The notes beneath the pieces are model-generated. The model ran no database searches, was not told the DNA's origin, and saw only the letters and a list, made by a program, of their open reading frames with translations. From Chitinispirillum alkaliphilum (lineage in GTDB: Bacteria; Fibrobacterota; Chitinivibrionia; Chitinivibrionales; Chitinispirillaceae), in NCBI GenBank assembly GCA_001045525.1, contig LDWW01000013.1, positions 56,723-120,722 on the forward strand: a stretch of DNA of 64,000 nucleotides. Reading direction: 5' to 3'. Position 1 is the first letter of the stretch. Each line of letters opens with the position of its first letter. The position numbers were made by a program, and so were the translations under genes. Shown piece after piece: positions 18,777-28,159 of the stretch.

Positions 18777-19919
18777 ATGAAAAACTACCCCAAATTTCTG
18801 ATCCTGTTTTCTCTGGCTGCACTGCTCATCGGCTGCAGCTCCGACAACCTCACCGTAATCCACCACCCCACGGAAGCTAAACCGGGAGACACCCTTGTTG
18901 TGGAGCTTGCAAGCTTTTTCTCCTATGCCTCTCCCGGTGGGATAGTGATGGGCACCGTAAACAGACAAGACATGAACATGCTTGTCGGACTGCCTGAGGG
19001 CTGGTCAGTCATATCTATGGATTATTACGTTGCCCATGACTGGAAATTCGCAAATGATCTTCTTTCCTTAGCAGATCTGGATAATCTCGGGGATGAGGAT
19101 ATGCGGGATCTTTTATCAGAAGAAGGACAGAAAATGTATATGGATTCAGTCACCGTATTCAGAACAAGAATGCAACCCATGAACGAAAACCCCACCCTTT
19201 CTCAAGCCTTCCGCGGACGCAGATTCTTGGCCCACCCCTCAGGCAACGATGAATATCAGGAAGAAATTATTGTGAACACCGACCAAATCCACAGCTGGAG
19301 CGGATTCAGTGCCCCTGCAGAAATCAAATTCGATTTTTTTGACCAGACAGATACCAGTTTCAGAATCCCCGATGAGTTCGCTGATAATGCGGATGAACGT
19401 TTACGGGACACAGATGTCGGGTTAACTATAGTACCGATCTATCTTTTTGCCAAAATTCAAACAGGCGGGCAGACCGGGATGCACGATATTTTTTATTATT
19501 CAAAAACCGATGATCTTCCCGAAGGAGATGATTTTACCCAGGATCCATCAGTTGATGACTTGAGCAGTTTTGATGTGGGAAGTATGACCTATGTAAGTGT
19601 CCTTCTGGACCCAAATGTTTCTGTTTCAAACCGCATTGCAAACCGACACTCCGGTTCATCCCTGAAGGCTTACCCCACATCGTTCTCTTCCTCTACCACA
19701 ATTCAGCTCCCCAATAGCCACTTTGGTGGAGAACAAGTGATCGTACGTTCTCTTGACGGCAGACTTGTAAGGGAGATCGCTGTAGGGAGAGGCGAGCATC
19801 ACGTGATATGGGATGGGAAGGATTTTTCAGGAAGAGAGGTAAGATCGGGCACTTACATTGTAAGTTTCACTGGTGGTGGCCACATTGTTCAGTCCTGCAC
19901 CGTAAGGAAGATCAGATAA
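18777..19919 (+). CDS. hypothetical lipoprotein with C-terminal FlgD/sorting-type Ig domain
   Basis: Start chosen at the ATG behind AGGAG (7 nt). The signal peptide ends in the lipobox LLIGC. The middle (about 30-290) is unrecognised. The last ~80 residues (SSTTIQLPNSHFGGEQVIVR...HHVIWDGKDFSGREVRSGTYIV) are a FlgD-like Ig fold, as used for C-terminal sorting or anchoring in cell-surface proteins of Fibrobacterota- and Bacteroidota-like bacteria. It has both a lipid anchor and this tail. The stop abuts the convergent methyltransferase stop with no gap. Confidence 0.78.
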   Translation: MKNYPKFLILFSLAALLIGCSSDNLTVIHHPTEAKPGDTLVVELASFFSYASPGGIVMGTVNRQDMNMLVGLPEGWSVISMDYYVAHDWKFANDLLSLADLDNLGDEDMRDLLSEEGQKMYMDSVTVFRTRMQPMNENPTLSQAFRGRRFLAHPSGNDEYQEEIIVNTDQIHSWSGFSAPAEIKFDFFDQTDTSFRIPDEFADNADERLRDTDVGLTIVPIYLFAKIQTGGQTGMHDIFYYSKTDDLPEGDDFTQDPSVDDLSSFDVGSMTYVSVLLDPNVSVSNRIANRHSGSSLKAYPTSFSSSTTIQLPNSHFGGEQVIVRSLDGRLVREIAVGRGEHHVIWDGKDFSGREVRSGTYIVSFTGGGHIVQSCTVRKIR

Positions 19920-20633
19920 TTATATTTTCCTGGCGATGCAGAACAGATAACCAATATATCTGGATGCTTCCAGCCTGTAGAAGGCATCGATCTGCTGATG
20001 CGACCTGATTTTCATCAACGCATCAGCATAATACCCCTTCTCATCCCCCAGATGACAGGCCAAATGGCTGAAATAGTTGTCCCAGCCGCTTTGAGGGACA
20101 AGGCCTGTGAAATGTATATCAAACCCGCTGTTTTCTATAAGGGAGCGGTAGAACTCCTCTTTTTCAATTTTACCCCCCCCGTCTTCAAAACAGGAGAGAA
20201 TTTTGTTTGGAACTGAATCAGCGAGTTTAATCGGGACACTGAATGCCAGCCATCCCCGCATTTGAAGAAGCTCCTGAACTCTGGCAAGCAACACAGATCT
20301 CTTTTTACTGCTCAGCGCGCTTTTCTCCAAAATGGCCAGTTCAAAAGTTCCCGGCTCAAGTTCCGTAGTGAAAAAATCACCATTAAGAGAGACCAGATGG
20401 CTCACTCCTTTATTTATTGCCAGAGAGTGGGCTTCCTTGTTCTTTGTTTTGCAGGAATCAAAGGCGGAGATTTTGCATCTGAATTCTGAGGCGAGAGTAC
20501 AAACACCCTCCCCAAAACCGCTATCCAGGACAAGAATATTGCTCGATGGATTAATCCCGGCAATTCTGCCCGCAGCCATAAGGCACTCTTTTCCAGCTGG
20601 TGAAGTATAGTTACAATTTTTATCCGTAACCAT
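19920..20633 (-). CDS. class I SAM-dependent methyltransferase
   Basis: Motif I appears as ILVLDSGFGEGVCTLASEF and a motif II acidic position as ISAFDSC, followed by FELAILEKSAL and a post-motif GWLAFSVPIKL. These fit a small-molecule Rossmann methyltransferase. Motif I has Ser-Gly-Phe-Gly where Gly-Cys-Gly is typical. The substrate is unknown. It lies 21 nt downstream of the MraY-like gene on the same strand, so the two may be co-transcribed. Confidence 0.82.
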   Translation of the reverse strand: MVTDKNCNYTSPAGKECLMAAGRIAGINPSSNILVLDSGFGEGVCTLASEFRCKISAFDSCKTKNKEAHSLAINKGVSHLVSLNGDFFTTELEPGTFELAILEKSALSSKKRSVLLARVQELLQMRGWLAFSVPIKLADSVPNKILSCFEDGGGKIEKEEFYRSLIENSGFDIHFTGLVPQSGWDNYFSHLACHLGDEKGYYADALMKIRSHQQIDAFYRLEASRYIGYLFCIARKI

Positions 20634-20654
20634 AGTCAGATGATTTTTTCTGTG

Positions 20655-21785
20655 TTATCGGATTTTGAGGAACATTACAAGCCCAAGCACAAGAAACACA
20701 ACAGAGAGGATGTGAAAGCGCCAGGCGATTTTTGATTTAATGCGAAAATTGCTTGAGTACAGACCGCTTTTCTGCATCCTGATCTGGAAATGGTGATGAA
20801 TCGGAGCCATGAGAAAAACACGCTTGCCGGTCAGCTTGAAATACCCGATCTGTATCACAACCGAAACAAATTCCAAAAAGAATATGAAACCGACGATTGG
20901 AAGATAAAAACCCGCTTTGGTGAAAATGAAAAGAATTCCAATCAACCCGCCAAGTCCTACGGAACCGGAGTCACCCATGATAATGGTCGAGGGTGGCGAA
21001 TTATACCATAGATAGGCAAGAAGTGTTCCCATTACAGCACCTATGAGGGGCAGTATTTCCTGCAACCCCACAATATGAGGGATAAGCAGGTAATTACTCC
21101 ATAAACTATTGCTCGAGATAAAGGAGATTATGCCCACAAATATAAAACAGCAGATTGCAGGCACTGTTGCAAGAGTATCGAAACCATCGGTGAAATTTAC
21201 ACCATTGGCAAAAATCGCTATGGTGAGAGTCATAAAGGGGATAAAAAGCCAAAACGGGAGTGATGGAAAATGTTTTGTGATACTGATAAAGGGCAGGTTA
21301 ACATCCCCGTTGATATTTGGTATATACCTGTATGCTGCAACAGCCACCAGCAACGAAATTGTCATGTAGAGAAAAAGCCTCAATCCGGCTGAAATCCCGT
21401 CCGCCTTGTACTGATAATCCTCTTTGGTCTTTAACCCCCTGGCGATCTTTCTCTGATTCAGCACTTTGGCCACATCATCTACGGCACCTATGATGCTGAA
21501 AAATACGTATATAATAAGTGCAGAGATCACATAACTGTTTATTCTGACCGCTATAAACGTGGTCAGTACTATAATAAGCATGAAAAGAATGCCTGCAGGC
21601 ATCACCGGACCATCTTTACTCTTTTCAAACTCAGATGAGATCTGAAGTCTGCGCAGAAATTTTATGTAGGGAGGAAACAAAAACATGGCCAGCAAAAATG
21701 ATATTACTGTGGCCATACTGGTTGAAAAAAGACGGCTGTATAAGAGATAAATTCCTGTAGTCTGATATAAAAATTCGATCAGCAT
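20655..21785 (-). CDS. mraY: phospho-N-acetylmuramoyl-pentapeptide-transferase (MraY-type)
   Basis: Transfers phospho-MurNAc-pentapeptide to undecaprenyl phosphate (lipid I synthesis) at the inner membrane. About ten hydrophobic segments are seen. Family motifs are AVDDVAKVLNQR, NGVNFTDGFDTLA (the N-x-x-N-x-TDGxDGLA block), IMGDSGSVGLGGLIG and LMAPIHHHFQ, the MraY-specific His triad. Differences from textbook MraY are TDGFDTLA for TDGLDGLA and GDSGS for GDxGS. It stands away from other cell-wall genes, so it may be the sole MraY or a paralogue. Confidence 0.87.
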   Translation of the reverse strand: MLIEFLYQTTGIYLLYSRLFSTSMATVISFLLAMFLFPPYIKFLRRLQISSEFEKSKDGPVMPAGILFMLIIVLTTFIAVRINSYVISALIIYVFFSIIGAVDDVAKVLNQRKIARGLKTKEDYQYKADGISAGLRLFLYMTISLLVAVAAYRYIPNINGDVNLPFISITKHFPSLPFWLFIPFMTLTIAIFANGVNFTDGFDTLATVPAICCFIFVGIISFISSNSLWSNYLLIPHIVGLQEILPLIGAVMGTLLAYLWYNSPPSTIIMGDSGSVGLGGLIGILFIFTKAGFYLPIVGFIFFLEFVSVVIQIGYFKLTGKRVFLMAPIHHHFQIRMQKSGLYSSNFRIKSKIAWRFHILSVVFLVLGLVMFLKIR

Positions 21786-22193
21786 TTCTTCATCGATAGA
21801 TTTGGGTTTGATTTCACCGGATCAGATGGGAGTATACCCGGAAACTGATCCTCCTTTCCTACAAAAATAGTTACAAACTCATTAAAAAAGAAATCCCTGA
21901 GTGATTTTTATGCAAATCCGCTTTGTTTTACTGCTGAGCCTCCGGTCAGCTCACCGCATCTCCTTAGAAAAACTTTTTTTGAGTGACAAACATCTTTCTA
22001 CACATTATAATAGATAGATATTTCTCTGCATAATTCTACGATTAAGTTTTATGTATGATCTGGCGGGGTCCCCCATCTTGTGCACGGGCGTATAAGCTCG
22101 CGAAACGAAATGCCCCGCTTACCACAAAACATGATTATATTACCAAAACAAAATAGAACCAACAAACTTGACGAACACAACCCGGGAGGAAAA
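21786..22193. other. divergent intergenic region MraY / lipoprotein
   Basis: 408 bases. An AT-rich run with TATAAT-like text lies at about 22000-22030 (cattataatagatagata). No gene is supported; the open frame from 22080 is an extension of the following lipoprotein gene. Confidence 0.35.
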
Positions 22194-22763
22194 ATGTCTT
22201 TAAGAAAAATTGGGATAGCACTGTTTGCATCATGCAGCCTGTTTGTTTCATGTGTTGACGACACCGTTTCAACCGAACCAGATCCCAACCACATCGACCT
22301 GGAACCTGTATATGGCCAGTGGCAGAAAATCATACCGGTTGTTCCCACAATCACACACTATCCAACAAATATCCAGTTTGAGATAAACCGTGATTCAACT
22401 TTTACTTTCGTGGTTCACTTTGTTGATAGCGACACCCTTATCACCAACAGCGGGTATTGGAACACCACTAACGGAGAGACACTAATGTTGAATGGTGATA
22501 GATGCTACGTTTTAGATGAAACATCCGGTAAGATGGAACCTTTCACCGCAATTTATGATGATTACGATCATATCCCCCCGGTCAATTTACCAATTGATAT
22601 AAAAAGTGACGGGAAATGGTCGATCACAGGTTCCGATCTTATCCCTATGATCAATGTCCTCATTCCGCCAGACCACCAGTTCGCAAATTTAATATACAAT
22701 GAGACGCTTGATTTTGAGAAGATAAGCGATACCCATGACACCGGGAATGAAAGTTCACTTTAG
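22194..22763 (+). CDS. hypothetical lipoprotein (lipocalin-like strand pattern)
   Basis: The ATG follows GGGAGGA at 4 nt. The signal peptide with lipobox LFVSC is followed by an acidic linker. The body, with VYGQWQKIIP, FEINRDSTFTFVV and GYWNTTNGETLMLNGDRCYVL, has the 'short beta-strands with a W near the start' pattern of lipocalin-like secreted domains, but I cannot assign a family. 189 residues. A strong terminator follows. Confidence 0.75.
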   Translation: MSLRKIGIALFASCSLFVSCVDDTVSTEPDPNHIDLEPVYGQWQKIIPVVPTITHYPTNIQFEINRDSTFTFVVHFVDSDTLITNSGYWNTTNGETLMLNGDRCYVLDETSGKMEPFTAIYDDYDHIPPVNLPIDIKSDGKWSITGSDLIPMINVLIPPDHQFANLIYNETLDFEKISDTHDTGNESSL

Positions 22764-22878
22764 TAGTTCTCTTTTGGGGCTCAGTTGAGACAAATGTGTC
22801 GTAATAAAGCCCCCAAAACCTGACAAACATACCACAAATCCGGCAAATATAGTGATGAATTAGCCCGCAAAAAAAACT

Positions 22879-22913
22879 ATCCGGGGAACACAGGCTGTAC
22901 TCCGGGTTTTTTG
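22879..22913 (+). terminator. terminator downstream of lipoprotein gene
   Basis: ATCCGGGG pairs with CTCCGGGT (8 bp with G-U pairs), with an inner CAG/CTG, followed directly by TTTTTT. It lies 116 nt after the lipoprotein stop. Confidence 0.6.
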
Positions 22914-23097
22914 TTGCGGCAAGGACATGGAAGCGACAAGGGCTGGTTAACCGAAACTGCTGAGCTGCAGGCTCGCACTGTTCTCAACTTTCTGTAACAG
23001 AGAGCCTGCGTTTTTACTGCTTCAACGGATTGAGTTCTAAATCATTTGCAACGGTTTAAGAGAACATGAACCGCACAAGGCAGAAACTTGTTCTGAA
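22914..23097. other. intergenic region
   Basis: No gene or clear signal seen between the terminator and the 3' end of the convergent GH9 gene. Confidence 0.3.
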
Positions 23098-25578
23098 TTA
23101 ACGAAACAGTGTAAAACGCCTGCTCATCAGGGAGGTACCATTCAGGGATTTGATGCTGAGTATGTAAGTTCCCGGACTGAATACTGTATTCAGGTTCGCT
23201 CTGAAATCACTAACTCCATCCGCTATAAACTCTGAAAGGATCTTACTTCCCTTAAGATCATATATTATCAATTCCACAGGTGTGGACAGGGGTAGAGCAA
23301 AAGAGCAGCTTATCACACCATTTTTAACATTCACAGATTTTATCTGATTGCTTCTACCTGGCGAAATATTTAATCCTCTTGTTTGCTGAACAGAGGTAAA
23401 TGGTGTTCTCATGGTTTCTGTCAGCTCAGAGACAGCAACCAGAAACCATGCATTGTGCGGAAGCCACTGCTCCATCCAGCGCCAGTCCTTGAAAAGCGAT
23501 TCACTGTTTTCTGCATGATAGGGCATCCATTCCAGATCATACCGGTCACTTCTTGAGGCGGTTATACCATTTGCGATTCCCCCCTTTACGTTATCGAGGG
23601 CGTAATTCTCCAGTCCGTAGTAGTTTGGATAATTTATCGTGCCAAATCCGTACATCATGCACACATTGAAGGGATTGTTTCCCAGTATCCAGTTGAGCTG
23701 ATTAACAGCCAGCGTATAAAGGGAGTCATACCAGAGATTCTTGGTTGAATCCACAAATAAAGCCCCCATTGCAAAGGCTGTGGTCATTGAAGCCAGACGC
23801 GCATTTTCCCCCTGCCACCAGTAACCGGTCTCGTTATCGTGGGGCATGAAAAAATATGTTGAGGCCTGCACCCCGGAGTTTTCTTCATGTACCTGAAAAG
23901 AATAGAGTGAGTATCCCCATTCAGTACCCCGCTCAATTCCCTGCATCTTCACATAGCGGGCCTCTACAGGTGAGAAGGTGTGAACTTTTCGTCCGGCACT
24001 GCTGTTTTCTATAACAGCCACATCAGTCCAAAGTGAATCGTCTGTAGAAACCTGGATAGAATATTTTGAACCGAAAGCGGTCTCCCAGTGAAGTACAACA
24101 TTGTCGATTGTGTAAACCGAACCCAGATCGACCATAATCCACTGATCGTTATTGCTCTGTTGATCCTGTTCATATACACTTGACCACCTGGTATCGAACT
24201 GACCATCAAAAGCACCCTGTGCCGGGTAGCGTGATTCCGACGAAGATGCGCGGGCCTGTTTTCCCCGTGCCAGATCGTTACCCCCATCATCTATTTCCGA
24301 TCTTCTGTACTGTTTTACATACCCAAAGGGGTTGTTGTCTTTTTCTGTGATGTATTTATACCAGAGCAGGTTTTTCTTTACCGCTTCTCTGATCTGTTCG
24401 ATGTTGGAGGGGTTTGTGAGATTAGCATACCGTATAAGAGCCACTACCGGGAAGCCCTCTTCTGCGGCGTGATAAAACGGACGACTCCTGGCGCTATCAC
24501 TGAAAAACCATCCCTGCTCTGTCTGACGGGAAAGAAGGGAGAGCGCTCTCTGGTCTGCATCAAGCCGATATTTCTCTTCTCCGGTGGCATTGTATAGTTC
24601 TGAAGCAGCAAGAAGTCCGCAATAGTCATCGATTATATTTTCCCTGCCATCATCAAGATAATCCAGATTGAACTCTTTGAGATGCTCATATGCTTTGATT
24701 GCGGTCTGAAGGTATGTATCGGAATCATATTCTCCGGATATCCCTGCAGCTGCGGCTCTGGCAAGCGCTGCAATGGAAACCCCTCCTCCCTGCCTCATCC
24801 CACACTCATAATCATTTGACCGGGTACCTTCAAGACCGCTCCATGAGCAGATCTCTCTGGTCTCTCTCTGCCATCCCCAGTTATCAAACACCGCGATATA
24901 GAAAAACCCTTCGGGAGAAAGAGATCTGACAAGATAATCCGCACCCCAGGCAGCTTCTTCGATTGCTTGTGTACCGAAAAAATCGGGGTGAATTTCATGG
25001 CTGTGAAGAATGGACCAGACCACAAATGGTGTCTGCTGGGGATTCATGTAATTGGCATTGGATAAGTGGGAGAGGTGCTTTCCCATATCTCCCGTGGCAT
25101 CACTCCACCCCCCAAACAAATTTCTGGTCACCCCAGGCCGATCGATTATACCAATATTTCTGTCCTCTTCAAAGGTGTTTCGCATAACTTTAAAAAAACC
25201 AAGAACATCTCTGCCCGTGAAATTCAGCAAAGCATCCTCTTCTATCCTGAACTCGGGTGAAGTTGTTTGACCCGCTCTCAGCCTGTAAGTACCGGGCTTA
25301 TCGAAGGAGGAAAAATCAATTACTCTGAAATTACGCCCTCTCCACCCGGAAACACTTTCAGACTCTTCGATAGAAAAAGTATCAACAACTTCTCCGTTTT
25401 CATCTATCAGGTAAGATTCTGAATGTGAGAAACTGCTTGAATATTGAACAACAGCTGTTTTGGGGCCCGCGGTTTCATATCCAACCTGATTGATAAGAAT
25501 GGTTGGGTTACTGTACGCAGAGACGAAGTAGAATAGAAGTAAAAGCAGGCTAATTTTGTGCAGGTAACTATTTGACAT
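23098..25578 (-). CDS. secreted GH9 cellulase with discoidin (F5/8C) domain inserted in the catalytic domain
   Basis: Predicted endoglucanase or beta-glucan hydrolase of 826 residues. A signal peptide (1-23) is followed by a CelD_N Ig-like domain (about 25-115) and then the GH9 (alpha/alpha)6 domain. Asp160/Asp164 in GGWSDATGDMGKHLSHLSNA are the likely base. Glu703 in WRWMEQWLPHNAWFLVAV is the likely acid. Between about residues 433 and 566 the catalytic domain is interrupted by an F5/8 type C (discoidin/CBM32-like) module, with ARASSSESRYPAQGAFDG, TRWSSVYEQDQQSNNDQWI and VDLGSVYTIDNVVLHWE. The GH9 sequence then resumes at TYFFMPHDNETGYWWQGENAR. The last ~80 residues form a beta-rich secretion/sorting-type tail. 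GGAG lies about 6 nt before the ATG. Confidence 0.93.
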   Translation of the reverse strand: MSNSYLHKISLLLLLFYFVSAYSNPTILINQVGYETAGPKTAVVQYSSSFSHSESYLIDENGEVVDTFSIEESESVSGWRGRNFRVIDFSSFDKPGTYRLRAGQTTSPEFRIEEDALLNFTGRDVLGFFKVMRNTFEEDRNIGIIDRPGVTRNLFGGWSDATGDMGKHLSHLSNANYMNPQQTPFVVWSILHSHEIHPDFFGTQAIEEAAWGADYLVRSLSPEGFFYIAVFDNWGWQRETREICSWSGLEGTRSNDYECGMRQGGGVSIAALARAAAAGISGEYDSDTYLQTAIKAYEHLKEFNLDYLDDGRENIIDDYCGLLAASELYNATGEEKYRLDADQRALSLLSRQTEQGWFFSDSARSRPFYHAAEEGFPVVALIRYANLTNPSNIEQIREAVKKNLLWYKYITEKDNNPFGYVKQYRRSEIDDGGNDLARGKQARASSSESRYPAQGAFDGQFDTRWSSVYEQDQQSNNDQWIMVDLGSVYTIDNVVLHWETAFGSKYSIQVSTDDSLWTDVAVIENSSAGRKVHTFSPVEARYVKMQGIERGTEWGYSLYSFQVHEENSGVQASTYFFMPHDNETGYWWQGENARLASMTTAFAMGALFVDSTKNLWYDSLYTLAVNQLNWILGNNPFNVCMMYGFGTINYPNYYGLENYALDNVKGGIANGITASRSDRYDLEWMPYHAENSESLFKDWRWMEQWLPHNAWFLVAVSELTETMRTPFTSVQQTRGLNISPGRSNQIKSVNVKNGVISCSFALPLSTPVELIIYDLKGSKILSEFIADGVSDFRANLNTVFSPGTYILSIKSLNGTSLMSRRFTLFR

Positions 25579-25881
25579 GGCAACTCCGTTTATTTTCAGT
25601 TATCTTCTATGGTTCATCTGTTTTCTTTGTTCACAATTGTTATAAATATAAAGAGAAAAAGCGCAAAAGAGTGAAATTATCTTTATCATACAGGAATCAC
25701 TGTCAGCCCGGCAAAACTTAAAACATGGTACTTCTTTTACAAAAGAATATCAGATTTCAATTATTCTTATCCTTAAACGAAATAGGAACTTAGCCCCCAA
25801 AATTACAGTTTGGTTTTGTAGAGTGCTGGTCAGAAGCTATTTTTGAGAGCACTTGATTATGATTTTTTCTCAGGAGAAGAT
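25579..25881. other. divergent intergenic region GH9 / S1 protein
   Basis: About 303 bases, AT-rich. It must hold promoters for both flanking genes. No specific element was assigned. Confidence 0.3.
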
Positions 25882-27369
25882 ATGTACGACAAAAATTACG
25901 ATGACTTTTTTGATGAAGCGAAGGACACTGAAGGTCAGTCTGAGCAGTTGATGAAAATGGTTGAGGAGCATGACAGGACAATTAAGGTTTTCTCCCAGGG
26001 AATGAAAGCAAGCGGAAAAATCAGTCGCATAGGAAGAGAATATGCGTTTGTGGAAATAGGTGCAAAAAATGAAGCCATGATTAAGATCGGTGAGTTAATG
26101 GGGGATGACGATCAGCTTACAGTTAAGGAAGGTGATGTTGTCGAGGCATTTGTGGTTTCAAACAGGGAAGGTGAAATAATGCTTAGCAAAAGTATAACTG
26201 CTCATACATCCGGCATTGAAGAGCTTAAGGACGCACTAAATGACAAAATTCCTGTGCAGGGAAAAGTTACCGGTGTCAACAAAGGTGGACTCAACGTAAA
26301 GGTAATGGGTCACAAGGCGTTTTGTCCCATCTCTCAGATCGATGTGAAATTCACCTCTGATGTGAACGAATATCTGGGTAAAACACTCGATTTTGTCATA
26401 ACCCGGATAACAGAAGGTGGCAGAAACATTGTTATCAGCCGTATTCCGGTTCTGGAGCAGGGGCTCAAAAAGGAAGTGGAAGAGCTTAAAAAGACTCTTG
26501 AAAATAAAACCGTTCTTAAAGGGAAAATCAGCAAAGTAGCTGATTTCGGACTCTTTGTGCAGATAGGAAACCTTGAAGGCCTGGTGCATATTTCTGAAGT
26601 TTCCTGGGAACGGGCAGAAAACCTCTCTCAATCTTTCTCTGTTGGCCAGGACGTAGAGGTAGTGATCCTAAAAATTGAGGAAAAAGGACAGATCCGCGAT
26701 CTTAAACTCTCATTGTCCATAAAGCAGGTGATTGATAATCCCTGGAACTCGGTTTCCGAAAAACTGAGTATCGGTGAAGCAGTTGAAGGTACAGTTACAA
26801 GGCTGGCTGATTTTGGCGCCTTTGTAGAAATTATGCCCGGCATAGAGGGACTGGTCCATGTTTCAGAAATGTCATGGGGCAAAAGAGTGAATCACCCCTC
26901 TGAAGTGGTTAAGGCTGGTCAGAAAGTTAAAGCCAATGTGCTTAATATTGATGAAAAGAAACGATCCGTTTCTCTGAGTCTCAAGGATGTATCTGATGAT
27001 CCATGGAACGATATTGAAAACAAACTCCCCGTTGGAAACGAAGTTACCGGAATGGTAGCCAAAAAGGCTCAGTATGGATATTTCATCGATTTGCTGGAAG
27101 GAATAACCGGTCTGCTTGTTAATCAAAATATCTCCTCAGAGAAAAAAGGCTCTTTCAAACAGGGAGACACAGTTTCTGTCAGAGTGGACTCCATCGATTC
27201 TGATAACCGTCGCATCTCACTCTCAATGGGAATGGCTGAGACAGAAATCAGAACAGAGGAGTCAAAAAAATATATGGAAAAGCAGGAAAAGAGCAAAAAG
27301 GGGAAAAGTTCAGCTAATACCACTGAGTTTGGCGCAGCACTTTTGTCCGCACTTAAATCAAAGAAATAA
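25882..27369 (+). CDS. rpsA: S1-domain RNA-binding protein (ribosomal protein bS1-like, five S1 motifs)
   Basis: Probably the bS1 homologue, which helps 30S subunits bind mRNA. Five S1 (OB-fold) repeats are visible. Their openings are KASGKISRIGREYAFVEIG, KIPVQGKVTGVNKGGLNVKV, VLKGKISKVADFGLFVQIG, AVEGTVTRLADFGAFVEI and EVTGMVAKKAQYGYFIDL. Repeats 3 and 4 have the classic GLVHISE/GLVHVSE loops. E. coli S1 has six repeats; shorter forms are common elsewhere. A Ser/Lys-rich tail closes the protein. The ATG at 25882 lies 5 nt after AGGAG. The symbol is tentative because an S1 paralogue would look similar. Confidence 0.88.
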   Translation: MYDKNYDDFFDEAKDTEGQSEQLMKMVEEHDRTIKVFSQGMKASGKISRIGREYAFVEIGAKNEAMIKIGELMGDDDQLTVKEGDVVEAFVVSNREGEIMLSKSITAHTSGIEELKDALNDKIPVQGKVTGVNKGGLNVKVMGHKAFCPISQIDVKFTSDVNEYLGKTLDFVITRITEGGRNIVISRIPVLEQGLKKEVEELKKTLENKTVLKGKISKVADFGLFVQIGNLEGLVHISEVSWERAENLSQSFSVGQDVEVVILKIEEKGQIRDLKLSLSIKQVIDNPWNSVSEKLSIGEAVEGTVTRLADFGAFVEIMPGIEGLVHVSEMSWGKRVNHPSEVVKAGQKVKANVLNIDEKKRSVSLSLKDVSDDPWNDIENKLPVGNEVTGMVAKKAQYGYFIDLLEGITGLLVNQNISSEKKGSFKQGDTVSVRVDSIDSDNRRISLSMGMAETEIRTEESKKYMEKQEKSKKGKSSANTTEFGAALLSALKSKK

Positions 27370-27411
27370 AAAAGCTTTCTTATTGTTTGAGTTTTTGAAT
27401 ATTTTTGTTTT

Positions 27412-27438
27412 AGCACCCTTTTTTAAGGGTGCTTTTTT
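27412..27438 (+). terminator. rho-independent terminator after the S1 gene
   Basis: AGCACCCTT pairs perfectly with AAGGGTGCT around a TTTT loop and runs into TTTTTT, 42 nt after the S1 stop. Confidence 0.92.
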
Positions 27439-27516
27439 ATATAAAAGAGCTTGTTTTTATTTTGTAATTAATAATAAACTTACAAGATAATTCCGCCCAA
27501 CCAAAGGAGATAAGTT

Positions 27517-28089
27517 ATGGATGAGGAATATTTTGATCTCGATGAGCTGAAACCGGAATCTTCACCTCAACCCGAGAAGAAAGCAGATGATCCGCCCCGG
27601 GAGAATAAACCTGCAAACAAGCCTATTATCCTCGAAGAAGAGGATCCCATTGAGGCAAAACCCAAAAAAGCCCCGAAACAGAAAAAACCCAAAAAGAAGA
27701 AAATGGATACAGAAGATTTCGATATGCCGGACCTGAAAGATTCTGAACCAAAAAATAAAAATAGTAAAACTGAAGAATTGGATGTTCCAGACCTGGAAAC
27801 TCCTGAACCAAGAAAGAAAAAAAAGAAATCTGAAGACTTTGATGTGCCTGACCTGGAAAACTCTGAACAAAAAAAGAGTACTTCCTTTTTTTCAATACTT
27901 TTGTTCTTTTTTGGTTTCCTCGCTGCTGCGGGTTCCATCACCGCAGGAGTCCTGAGTATTCTGAACACAGTAGAGGCCAATATAGCTTTAGGTATTTTTA
28001 TGGTTTCAGCAGGTTTGTTTTTTATTACCAGGTTGTTTTCCCCATCCGGTGTAAAACAGGAAACCAAAGAAAAACAAGAGGTTATATAA
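27517..28089 (+). CDS. charged repeat protein with C-terminal two-helix membrane domain
   Basis: No family recognised. The N-terminal ~125 residues are low-complexity Lys/Glu/Pro. They contain three tandem copies of a 20-22 residue unit with core EDFDMPDLKDSEP, EELDVPDLETPEP and EDFDVPDLENSEQ, each followed by a Lys run; the first residues (EEYFDLDELKPESSP) look like a diverged fourth copy. Two hydrophobic segments follow (about 128-152 and 158-176), then a short polar tail. Such a protein could be membrane-anchored with a disordered, highly charged arm. AAGGAG before the ATG is strong. It stands between two terminators as a single-gene unit. Confidence 0.8.
   Translation: MDEEYFDLDELKPESSPQPEKKADDPPRENKPANKPIILEEEDPIEAKPKKAPKQKKPKKKKMDTEDFDMPDLKDSEPKNKNSKTEELDVPDLETPEPRKKKKKSEDFDVPDLENSEQKKSTSFFSILLFFFGFLAAAGSITAGVLSILNTVEANIALGIFMVSAGLFFITRLFSPSGVKQETKEKQEVI
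27711..27884 (+). repeat. three tandem in-frame repeat units (about 60-66 bp)
   Basis: DNA units of the form GAAGA(T/C)TT(C/T)GATATGCC... followed by ...GACCTG(A/G)AA...CTGAACCAA plus an A-rich spacer recur three times with partial divergence, encoding the DxPDL motifs. They look like old internal duplications rather than recent slippage. Confidence 0.7.
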
Positions 28090-28159
28090 ATAAGTATGTC
28101 CATTTAGCGCTGCCTCACAGCAGTCGCCTGTACATTATTTCTCATCTTTCAGAATGTCG

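Noticed and set aside
27562..28103. minus-strand open frames of 89-178 codons opposite the repeat protein
   Set aside because: Antisense shadows created by the Lys/Glu-rich plus-strand repeats (Phe/Leu-rich on the minus strand).
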